A DNA stretch of 64,000 nt from Candidatus Melainabacteria bacterium (GTDB taxonomy: Bacteria; Cyanobacteriota; Vampirovibrionia; Obscuribacterales; Obscuribacteraceae): NCBI GenBank assembly GCA_016716405.1, contig JADJWK010000002.1:744001-808000 (forward strand), written 5' to 3'. A program made the position numbers and the translations under genes. Below, piece after piece: positions 34,934-43,600 of the stretch; position 1 is the first letter of the stretch, and the number at the start of each line of letters is the position of its first letter. The notes beneath the pieces are model-generated. The model was not told where the DNA came from. It did no database searches and worked only from the letters and a program-made list of their open reading frames with translations.

Positions 34934-35392
34934 ATGAATCAGGTTAGAAGGCACCAGGCCGCGCAGGCCGCGCTCAATGACATAAGATGGCTCCTTCATG
35001 GCGAGGGAGACGAAGTAGAGAGGGACGATGGGGAGACCTATCTCGATGGTCCCAGCATCATCGAGCTCTTAGAGCACAACTTCGAGCGACTCGATCCCAA
35101 CAATGACGGGATCGATCGCGAAGAGGTCATGCGTGCGCTCATGAATCCGCAGTCGTTCACCACTGATGAATACGAGATGTTGCGCCTGATAACCAAGTAT
35201 TTCGACACGATAATCAATATGTCCGACGACGAGGACGGTGAGGAAACAAGGATTACCAGGGCCGATCTCAAGGTACTCGAGCAATTTCTGGTACATAGCA
35301 AGATGACTCTCAGGGAGCTGCATTCCTGGTGCAGCATCGCCGCGGCGCCAGGTGGGGGCGATGAGATCGGTCCGCCTCCGTTATCGAGTTGA
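34934..35392 (+). CDS. EF-hand-like protein
   Basis: This encodes 152 residues from ATG 34934. One calcium loop is DPNNDGIDREEV within FERLDPNNDGIDREEVMRAL, with Asp/Asn at positions 1, 3 and 5 and the conserved Gly. One residue is missing before the Ile, giving an 11-residue loop. A second region, MSDDEDGEETRITRADLK, looks like a partner hand with an insertion. A Ca2+-binding regulatory role is inferred. The gene ends in an acidic and Pro/Gly tail. Its 3' end overlaps the convergent protease gene by 12 bases. Confidence 0.72.
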   Translation: MNQVRRHQAAQAALNDIRWLLHGEGDEVERDDGETYLDGPSIIELLEHNFERLDPNNDGIDREEVMRALMNPQSFTTDEYEMLRLITKYFDTIINMSDDEDGEETRITRADLKVLEQFLVHSKMTLRELHSWCSIAAAPGGGDEIGPPPLSS

Positions 35393-37177
35393 AAGGATCT
35401 CGTCGATTCCGGTCAAACCGAGAGCGCTGATCTGGCCGGAAGCGTAGGGTCCGAAACCGGTGAGGAAGGACTGGAAGCGGCTGCTTCTGGCTGCTATAGC
35501 TCTGGAGACAGGAACGGTCTCGGGGGCCAGGAAGGCGGTGCTGCTCGGTTTCAATGTCGAAAGGTAGCTCGGCTGCCCGCCCGAGAGCTCGAGTCCGCGA
35601 AGAAGGGTACCGGTGGGGTCATTGACCGAATGCATGCTGGCTTTCGAGAATCCCTCCGAAAACTTCAAAGTGAGCCTGGAGCTGCCGATCGGAATGTCCG
35701 TCCCGGGCCAGAGAGCCTGGCCGGCAGGCTTGCCGTTGACGGTCATGGGGGTGATGGTGATTTCGCTGGTGTTGGGGCTGTATTCGGTCTTGAGGAGCAG
35801 ATCGCCGGCTTTTCTCGCTTTGGCATGGAAGAAGTCGGTGGGTACGCCCCGGCTGACATTCTCGCCGAAGATTCCGTCCACGACTTTCAGCGCCGCGGGG
35901 GCGTCCACCTCATAGGCTGTCTTCAGAGCAGGCACAGGGGTCTTCCCCGGTCCGCTCCGGAGCCCTTCGACTTCGAAGAGCCTCGAATCGAGAAGGCTCT
36001 TTATGTAGGAAGACGGGGTGGCATTCACTCCTGCCGAGCCCTCGCTTCTCATGATTCCCAGAAGCTTTCCGGACATATCGATGATTGCCGAGCCACAGTT
36101 TCCGGGATGGACATTGGCGGAGCAGGCGATATTTATACCCCTCTGGGTACGAACCGTGCCCGGTGAGACGAAAAGCTCGCTGCGACCGAGTGGATGCCCG
36201 ACAATGGCGATTTCGCGACCTTGCAGAGCCACAGCTTCAGCCATGACTGCGGGGCTGAAAGCCTTGAATGACCCGGGGTTTTCGAGCTGAAGGATAGCCA
36301 GGTCGACTTCACTGTCTGGATTGAGCTTTCTGACCCTGGCGGCGTGCGGGTTGCCGGTGCCGTCGAAGACTGTCACCGAGATGGCGTCTTTGACCAGGTG
36401 GCGGTTGACGGCTATCTGACCTTCGCCTACGGCGACCCCGGTGGCCTGACCACCCCCGAGCCGACCGTCGGCAAGGGTGAGGGCTTCTACTTTCGCCATG
36501 CTGGGCTTGATGGCAGCCACCGAAGCGCCCAGGGGAGAGTCGGTGGTCAGGCTCACCGGATTGACCTCGAAACCCCTGCCTCGCTCCAGCAAGTTGACGT
36601 TGATCGTGCTTCTTTCGGATTCTGCCGCTTTGAGGGCCCTGGCGCTGCCGCTCAGGGCTGCTGTTTCGCCTGCCGCCGGGAAAAACCGCTGTCCGAGCTT
36701 CACCCCGGATAGCCCGCCGGCGGTATAGATTGCCGAGTCCACCAGGAAAGGGCCCATATGGCTGGCGATATTCGCCCGATTAGCGGCAGAATTGCCAGGG
36801 TTGTTCCAGGTGTCCAGCGCCACTGCCGTGATGTTTTTGCCCTGATCATAGAGCTCGACTCCGAAAGCCAGCCCAAGACCGAGACCGACCAGTTTTGCTC
36901 CGGTGGCGACCAGACCCTTGCGTCCGCTGGCCGCCGTGAGGGCCGTGCCGACGATCAAAGAGCCGCCGAGCTTGACTGCCGTCATCGGATCGCTCATAGC
37001 CCTGTCCAGGCTGGTTTTTGTTCCCTCGACAATCCCGCCCCCGATCACATGGGCTTCCCGGGAGAGCTTGTCGCCGAGACTATCGTTGCCGTCACTGCCA
37101 CTGTCTCGGCCAATGGTCGATTCCGTCATGGCGAGGAGCTTATTGCTTGCTGGTAATTCGGGGTTCTGAGGGGCCAT
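35381..37177 (-). CDS. Trypsin-like serine protease domain protein
   Basis: This encodes 598 residues. The N-terminal 150 residues contain two hydrophobic stretches (AVKLGGSLIVGTALTAA, LVGLGLGLAFGVEL). The protease core, about 230-420, carries the triad in order: His in VNRHLV, Asp in SEVDLAILQL, Ser in GNCGSAII (with Cys at the place of the usual Ser before Gly-Ser). This is the HtrA/DegP-like trypsin fold. The last 170 residues show no PDZ; they contain beta-rich text (LTLKFSEGFSKASMHSVND). The role is unknown, perhaps a specialised protease with its own recognition domain. Confidence 0.72.
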   Translation of the reverse strand: MAPQNPELPASNKLLAMTESTIGRDSGSDGNDSLGDKLSREAHVIGGGIVEGTKTSLDRAMSDPMTAVKLGGSLIVGTALTAASGRKGLVATGAKLVGLGLGLAFGVELYDQGKNITAVALDTWNNPGNSAANRANIASHMGPFLVDSAIYTAGGLSGVKLGQRFFPAAGETAALSGSARALKAAESERSTINVNLLERGRGFEVNPVSLTTDSPLGASVAAIKPSMAKVEALTLADGRLGGGQATGVAVGEGQIAVNRHLVKDAISVTVFDGTGNPHAARVRKLNPDSEVDLAILQLENPGSFKAFSPAVMAEAVALQGREIAIVGHPLGRSELFVSPGTVRTQRGINIACSANVHPGNCGSAIIDMSGKLLGIMRSEGSAGVNATPSSYIKSLLDSRLFEVEGLRSGPGKTPVPALKTAYEVDAPAALKVVDGIFGENVSRGVPTDFFHAKARKAGDLLLKTEYSPNTSEITITPMTVNGKPAGQALWPGTDIPIGSSRLTLKFSEGFSKASMHSVNDPTGTLLRGLELSGGQPSYLSTLKPSSTAFLAPETVPVSRAIAARSSRFQSFLTGFGPYASGQISALGLTGIDEILSTR

Positions 37178-37240
37178 TGGATCAGGTCAAAGAAACGATG
37201 GCGATATTCTATGTTTCCTTGCTGCATCTGGCATTGGGGA

Positions 37241-37260
37241 AACCACGTAGATTCGTGGTT
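37241..37260 (-). terminator. Possible terminator hairpin after the OmpA gene
   Basis: AACCACG and CGTGGTT form seven pairs around a six-base loop. The hairpin begins inside the TAA stop of the minus-strand OmpA gene and is followed on that strand by TTTCCCC. Confidence 0.45.
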
Positions 37261-38479
37261 AATCTTTGATTTCGGCGACTTCCTTGAAAACGACCCGCCG
37301 GTTCTTGCGTCTGCCGGCAGCGCTGCTGTTGCTCTTCAGGGGGCGCTCGAATCCGTAGCCCACCGATGAGAGCCTGGAGGCATCGATGCGACAGTGATCC
37401 ACCAGGTAGTTCTTCACCGACCTGGCTCTTCTTCTCGAGAGATCCAGGTTGTAAGCTTTGCCGCCTATGTTGCAGGTATGCCCCTCTACCTGCAGGGAAA
37501 GGCCGGGCTTGCCTGCCAGATAATCGGCAAGCTCGTCGAGTATTTTCTTGCTCAGTGGTCTGAGGTTGTCCGAATCGAAATCGAAAAGAATCAGGTAAGA
37601 GGTGGCCTGACCGGATTTCTCCAGGTCATCGATCATCTTCCGGGCCTCTCTGGCGGCTTTCCGGCTGGTATCGTCCATGGTGCGACCCTGACCGCCGCCT
37701 CCGCCGCCGGCGTCCCGGTAGGAGATACTTATATCGCTCCAGCGAAAAGGCCCGTCGCCCTGGAGCATGATCGGAAAGGCTGGATTGTCCAGGATCCAGT
37801 AGGTCCATCCGATATCGGTCCTGGCTTTTATCGCCCGCACTCTTCGCTTGACTCCGTCGATGGCGATCTCTAAGGTATCTTCACCCACCGGCTCGATGGA
37901 GGTTGCCACAGGCATGGTGTGTCTTTTATGCACCAGGGGGCTGTCCGGGCCGTCGGTCTCGAAGCTGGCTTTCTCGCCGGCTTTGAGCTTTCCATAGAGA
38001 TAGTCCGAGATCCTGACGATGCTGGTGAAGCCGATCATAGTGGCCGATTCTCGGTCGGGATAGAAAAGACTGACCTTGTGCGCAGCCCTCTGATCTTCCA
38101 TCTCTACGGCCCGGGAGCCTGACACTCCCGCCGGAGCGGACATGTGCCAGTCGAAGGCGTAGCCCCGGCTGTCGTAGTAGTCAATATGAGCCTCGAAAAA
38201 GTAGTCTCCGACGCGCTTCCACCTGGTGTCCAGACCATCCTGGATGGGGAAAACTATACGCATTCCCCGGACCAGGCGCAGGGAAGTAGTGGGATCGTCC
38301 ATCTTGTTGACTGGCGGAGCCGGAACAAGACCGGTGGGCATGGACGTGCCCGCCGGCGGCGGCGGAACCTGGACCGGGCCCGGTGAAGAATTCTGGGCAT
38401 ATAGTGGACCCGCCCAGAACACCAGCAAACCGGGCAGGAGCCGGATAGTGTGTCTGATTGCTGGGTATGCCTGGAGCAT
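37259..38479 (-). CDS. OmpA-family peptidoglycan-associated protein
   Basis: This encodes 406 residues. A signal peptide (LLPGLLVFWAGPLYAQ) is followed by a Pro-rich stretch and a beta-rich domain of about 220 residues. The OmpA C-terminal domain spans about 295-400: DFDSDNLRPLSKKILDELA, VEGHTCNIGGKAYNLDLSRR, and GYGFERPLKSNSSAAGRRKN. The domain binds meso-DAP or peptidoglycan. The Cys in EGHTCNIG replaces the usual Asp of GHTD, which normally contacts the ligand nearby. Its start is divergent from dnaK, across 160 bases. Confidence 0.9.
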   Translation of the reverse strand: MLQAYPAIRHTIRLLPGLLVFWAGPLYAQNSSPGPVQVPPPPAGTSMPTGLVPAPPVNKMDDPTTSLRLVRGMRIVFPIQDGLDTRWKRVGDYFFEAHIDYYDSRGYAFDWHMSAPAGVSGSRAVEMEDQRAAHKVSLFYPDRESATMIGFTSIVRISDYLYGKLKAGEKASFETDGPDSPLVHKRHTMPVATSIEPVGEDTLEIAIDGVKRRVRAIKARTDIGWTYWILDNPAFPIMLQGDGPFRWSDISISYRDAGGGGGGQGRTMDDTSRKAAREARKMIDDLEKSGQATSYLILFDFDSDNLRPLSKKILDELADYLAGKPGLSLQVEGHTCNIGGKAYNLDLSRRRARSVKNYLVDHCRIDASRLSSVGYGFERPLKSNSSAAGRRKNRRVVFKEVAEIKD

Positions 38480-38639
38480 GCAGCAAAGTATGACAGCATT
38501 AGATAATTAAGGAAAGATAGTGTTTTGCCGATCTCCTGCCAGTCTTGAATAAATTGAGAAATAGAAGGGTCTGTGCTTGGAGACCGCGAATTTTCATGCC
38601 CTGCGGCAAAACTTAGTATCTTCACTCGAGGGTTATCTT

Positions 38640-40538
38640 ATGGGTAAATCAGTAGGAATCGATTTAGGCACCACCAACTCGGTCGTGGCCGTTATGGAAG
38701 GCGGTCAGCCAACCGTGATCGCCAATGCCGAAGGTGCGAGGACCACCCCGTCGGTGGTGGCGTTCTCCAAGAGCGGAGAGCGGCTCGTCGGTCAGCTTGC
38801 TCGACGGCAGGCTGTAGTCAACCCGCAGAACACTATCTATTCTATCAAGCGCTTCATCGGCCGGCGCTTCGAGGAAGTGGAATCGGAAATGAAGAAGACC
38901 TCCTACCGCGTCACCAAGGGACCGGACGGTGGCTGCAAGGTGACCCTGCAGGGCAAGGATTATTCGCCTGAGGAGATCTCGGCGATGGTGCTTCGCAAGC
39001 TCAAGCAGGATGCCGAGACCTATCTGGGTGAAACCGTCACTGGTGCCGTTATAACGGTCCCGGCATACTTCAACGATTCCCAGAGGCAGTCCACCAAGAA
39101 TGCCGGCGTGATCGCCGGACTGGATGTCCTCCGGATCATCAACGAGCCCACGGCAGCGGCCCTCGCTTACGGGCTCGAGAAGAAAACCGACGAGACGATT
39201 CTGGTTTTCGACCTGGGCGGCGGCACTTTCGATGTCTCGATCCTGGAAGTCGGTGATGGTGTCTTCGAGGTGAAGTCCACCAGCGGCGACACTCACCTGG
39301 GCGGAGACGACTTCGATCATTGTCTGGTCGAATGGATCGCCGACGAGTTCTTGAAGAGCGACGGTATCGATCTTCGCAAGGACCCGCAGGCCCTCCAGCG
39401 TCTCACCGAGGCCGCCGAGAAAGCCAAGATCGAGCTGTCTTCGGTAACCGAGACGACGATCTCGCTGCCTTTCGTCACTGCCAACGAGACCGGTCCGAAG
39501 CACCTGGACATGAAACTGTCCCGGGCGAAGTTCGACGATCTCACCAGAGAGCTCGTCGAGCGCTGCCGTGGACCGGTAGAGCAGGCAATCAAAGACTCCG
39601 GTCTGAGTCTCTCCGAGATCAACGATGTCGTGCTGGTGGGCGGCTCCACCAGGATTCCGGCTGTGAAAGAGCTGGTCAAGCAAATGACCGGCGGCAAAGA
39701 GCCGAACCAGAGCGTCAACCCCGACGAAGTGGTGGCGGTGGGAGCGGCGATCCAGGCCGGCGTTCTGGCTGGCGAGGTGAAAGAAGTAGTTCTTCTCGAT
39801 GTCACCCCGCTCTCTCTCGGGATCGAGACCATGGGCGGTGTGTTCACCAAGCTGGTGGAGAAGAACACCACCATCCCCTGCCACAAGTCCGAGACCTTCT
39901 CCACCGCCGAGGACAATCAACCGGGAGTGGATGTTTATGTCTTCCAGGGTGAAAGACCTCTGGCTCGAGAGAACAAACTGCTGGGCAATTTCCGTCTGGA
40001 TGGCATCGCTGCTGCTCCGCGCGGCATGCCCCGTATCGAGGTCTCCTTCGATATCGATGCCAACGGCATTCTCTCGGTGAGCGCCAAGGACCAGAACACC
40101 GGCAAAGAGCAGAAGATCACGATCACTGCCTCGACCAACCTTTCAAAGGATGACGTGGAGCGGATGATCCGCGAGGCCGAGACTCATGCCCAGGAGGACA
40201 AGCAACTCAAGGAGCGGATCGACGTGCGCAACGAAGCCGATTCCATGTGCTACACCTTCGAGCACAAGCTCAAAGAGCTTGGCGAACAAGTGAGCTCCGG
40301 AACTCGTTCTCGAACAGAGAATCTGATAGCCGATCTCCGGCAGAAGATGAAGGATGAGGCCGATCTGGACACTATCCGGAATCTCATGAACGAGCTTCGC
40401 GGTCTCGACGTGATCATCCAGCAGGACGTCCAGTCCCGGCAACCTGTAGGCGCCGCCGCCGGCAACTCCCAGTCGGCCCAGGGCTCGACAGGCGAGACCA
40501 GAGACGATGACGTAATCGATGCCGAGATCGAAAACTAG
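38640..40538 (+). CDS. dnaK: Chaperone protein DnaK (Hsp70)
   Basis: This encodes 632 residues from ATG 38640, with GAGG eight to nine bases upstream; an earlier in-frame start at 38577 is not needed. Hsp70 signatures are complete: IDLGTTNSVVAV, VFDLGGGTFDVSI, VVLVGGSTRIPAV. The substrate-binding and lid regions follow, with the typical C-terminus DDDVIDAEIEN. DnaK folds and protects proteins with DnaJ and GrpE; neither partner gene is here. I see no CIRCE palindrome upstream. A perfect 13-pair terminator lies 33 bases after the stop. Confidence 0.98.
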   Translation: MGKSVGIDLGTTNSVVAVMEGGQPTVIANAEGARTTPSVVAFSKSGERLVGQLARRQAVVNPQNTIYSIKRFIGRRFEEVESEMKKTSYRVTKGPDGGCKVTLQGKDYSPEEISAMVLRKLKQDAETYLGETVTGAVITVPAYFNDSQRQSTKNAGVIAGLDVLRIINEPTAAALAYGLEKKTDETILVFDLGGGTFDVSILEVGDGVFEVKSTSGDTHLGGDDFDHCLVEWIADEFLKSDGIDLRKDPQALQRLTEAAEKAKIELSSVTETTISLPFVTANETGPKHLDMKLSRAKFDDLTRELVERCRGPVEQAIKDSGLSLSEINDVVLVGGSTRIPAVKELVKQMTGGKEPNQSVNPDEVVAVGAAIQAGVLAGEVKEVVLLDVTPLSLGIETMGGVFTKLVEKNTTIPCHKSETFSTAEDNQPGVDVYVFQGERPLARENKLLGNFRLDGIAAAPRGMPRIEVSFDIDANGILSVSAKDQNTGKEQKITITASTNLSKDDVERMIREAETHAQEDKQLKERIDVRNEADSMCYTFEHKLKELGEQVSSGTRSRTENLIADLRQKMKDEADLDTIRNLMNELRGLDVIIQQDVQSRQPVGAAAGNSQSAQGSTGETRDDDVIDAEIEN

Positions 40539-40570
40539 TCCCGGGTGAGAATCGCAATCTGATTGAAAGG

Positions 40571-40601
40571 GAAAGGGCGGAATCATCGATTCCGCCCTTT
40601 C
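40571..40601. terminator. Strong bidirectional terminator between dnaK and the GW-rich gene
   Basis: GAAAGGGCGGAAT pairs perfectly with ATTCCGCCCTTTC, plus a C-G pair, around a three-base ATC loop. A T-rich CGATTCTCGTTCT follows on the plus strand. It lies between two convergent genes and could end both transcripts. Confidence 0.85.
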
Positions 40602-40611
40602 GATTCTCGTT

Positions 40612-43600
40612 CTAAGAGACCAGATCGGTGATCTTTCGCATCAGCGGAATCAGTGTCTCTGTCTCGGTGTCTTCGGTAATAGTGACCAGTAGACCGCCGC
40701 CGAAGTCGGCGATGACCACATAACCTCTGGGCGTCCTGGAGACCACCTGGTGAACCCGCTCGTGACCCATCTTTTTGATCACGTGCTCGGTGTTCATATA
40801 GACGCCCAGCGCCCAGACTCCGATCGATTCGGCGTCCACTTCCTCGGGCATGGTGTTGGCGATTAGCAGACCGTCGTGGCCCACGATCACCGAGCCGATC
40901 ACTCTCTGTTGCGAGCCGATCTCTGAAAGAAGGGTCTGGAGATCCTCCGATGCTTCAGTGGTCAGGATGCGCATCTTGACGTCGGACTGGTCTGCGGCAG
41001 TGATCTTGCCGAGTTTTTCCAGATCTTTCTGATCGAGAAGAAACTTACCGATGGCGGCGATCCGTCCCGAACCCGCCTCGGCAGAAGAATCCGAGCCGGC
41101 ATCGAGCCGTCCTATGCCCTCTACTTTCGGTACCGGCATGGCCGGCGCGACATGGGCCAGGGCCGGAGCCTCGGGAGCAGCCGGAATCGGAGGCGGCGGA
41201 GACGCTGGTACCGGTGGCGCCGCCATAGCCCCGGGAATAGCCTCGGGAGCAGCCGGCAGCGGTGGTGCCGGAGGTGGTGCCTGGCTCGGGGCTCCGAAGG
41301 CCGGGGGAGCCGGCTGAGCTTGTTGGAATCCCTGGGGTTGAGGCGGCGGAGAGGGAGGCGCAACCGGCGCTTGTGCGGCAGCTCCGGGACTGGCCAGAAC
41401 GTTGTCGAACATTCTGTCCATATCCGAGTCCGATATGTTGAAGAGACCGGGTTGAGACTGCTGGGGTGGTGCTGGTGCCATTGCCGGTGGTGCCGGCGGC
41501 GCTGGTTGCGGCGCTGGTGGCTGCGCCACCGCCTGAACAGGCAGTGGCGGTGCCGGAGGTGGTGGCGGCGCGGCTTCCGCGATACCGAAAGAGGGTGGCG
41601 AGATCGGTTGCGGAGGCTGAACGGGCTCTACAACACCGGGCATTGGCTGTGTTCCCGTCGCCGGCGGTGCGCCGGGTTGCGGGGCCATTGGTGCCTGACT
41701 CTGGATGGAATTCGATTCCTCGGCGACCCCCATCTTCTCGAATATCTGGTCGACTGCGGCATCGTCCAGGTTGAACAGACCGGGATCGGTGGCGGCCTGT
41801 TGGAGCGCATCTTTCTGCGGGATCGATGTGAACTTCGGCGCAGCAGGCTCGACTGCCTGGACCGGCGGCGCGAAGGACATGTCCGGGGTCGGTGGCGCCG
41901 GCGGTGCTCCCGGCAAGGGCGGCGGCGGCATCGCCGCTCCCGGAGCTCCCCATCCCCCGCTTACCGGGGTCGGAGCCGGGGGCGGCAGCGGTGCAGGAGG
42001 CTCTGGCATCGCCGGAGGAGGCGCCTGTCCGATAGGCTGCGAGACCGATTCGGTCACGCCCAGGTTGGCGCTGAATATCTTGTCGATCGCTGAATCATCC
42101 AGTTTCTGCCCGAAGAGACCGCCACCCTGAACGGGTGCGGAAACAGGAGCAGGAGCAGGAGCAGGAGCCGGTTGTACAGGTTGAACCGGTTGTACAGGCT
42201 GAACCTGTTGTACAGGTTGTAGAGGTTGTACCGGTTGTACCGGCGCCTCGGTGCCTTTCAGTTTCTCCTGGATAGGAAGGTCCCAGTGGCTCTGAACTTC
42301 GTTACCGGCTGGCGGCGCAGGCCAGCCTCCGGCTGCCGGTGCGGCCCCGGGTTGCGGTGGCGGAACCGGGGCCGGTGAAGGCTCCGGTGCCCCCCCCTGT
42401 TGTCTGAGTTTTTCTTGTATAGGAACATCCCAGTGGCTGTTGCCGGCATCGGCGAAGGACGGTCCCGAGGCCTGGGCCGGGGCTGCTTCCTGAGCTCTCT
42501 CCTGAGCTCTCTCTTGAATGGGAACGTCGAATCGGTTCGCTTGCAGCTCTGCCGATGGTGCTGGCATGGGCGGGGACGGCGCCAGGGCGTCCATGCTCAT
42601 ACCGGTCTCCTGGAACGCTTTGAAAGAGCCGGTTTCCATCTGCTCGGCCTGGATCGACCAGTTCGGGCGACTTTGCTCGCTCTGAGCACCGCCTCCCCAG
42701 GGATCTGGATCTTTTTTCTGACCCCAGCCGACCCCATCGGTTGCTGGCGCCGGCGGAGCTGCTTGAGCGCCTCCCCAGCTGCCTGCTGCCGGTGCTGCCG
42801 GTGCTGCCGGTGCCTCCGGAGTGGCAGACGGCCATCCGGTGGCTTGTTGAGCCGGTGCCGCCTGACCCCATCCTGTCGCTTGAGGTTGGCTCTCTGCCGC
42901 CGCCGGCATGCTCCATCCACCGGACTCTTCCGGAGACGAGGGTGCTGCCGGTGGCGCCGGGGAGCTGTCTCCCCAGCCGGAGCTGCCGCCAGGGGCACCT
43001 GAGCCCCATCCGGACGCACCGGTGCTGCCTCCTGCCTGGGCTCCCGGACCCTGAGGCCAGCCGGTGCCTGATTCAGCGCCGGGGGCTCCCCAGCCGGAGG
43101 CTGTAGCGGCGGGCGCGGCCCAGCCGCCTGTGTCTTGCGCGGCCGGGGCTTCCGGCGCTGGCGGGGGCGGTTGCCCTGCCGGCGAGACCGCCGCCCATGA
43201 ACCTGAACCCTGACTTGCCAGGTTGGCTGCGGGCGGACTGCCCCAGGCGGCTCCGCTGTCTGTCGGTGCTGCTGGTTGACCGGCTCCTTCCCAGGAGCCG
43301 CCTCCGCCTGCGGACCATCCGGTAACCGGCGCAGCCGCGGGGGTCCCTGTATCGGCGGCCGGCTTGCCCCAGCCGCTATTGTCCGTCTGGCCGGCTGGTG
43401 CGCCCCAGCCGGATGAGCTCGAGTCCGGAGAAGACCATCCGGGAGTCGGGTCGGGGGTCGAGGCGGGCTCGGGTGCCGGTGGGGCAGCCTGAGCCGGAGG
43501 CGCTTGCCAGGCTGCATCCGGTTGAGCCGGTGCCTGATTGTTCCAGCCATTTCCTTCGCTTTCGGTCGTCTGACCCGTTCCCCAGCCTGCCCCGGCGGAG

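Noticed and set aside
38480..38639. CIRCE operator upstream of dnaK
   Set aside because: No TTAGCACTC-N9-GAGTGCTAA-type repeat is present in this gap.
38664..39920. Minus-strand reading frame of 418 residues opposite dnaK
   Set aside because: Long antisense frames opposite dnaK are common in GC-rich genomes; it has no recognised domain.
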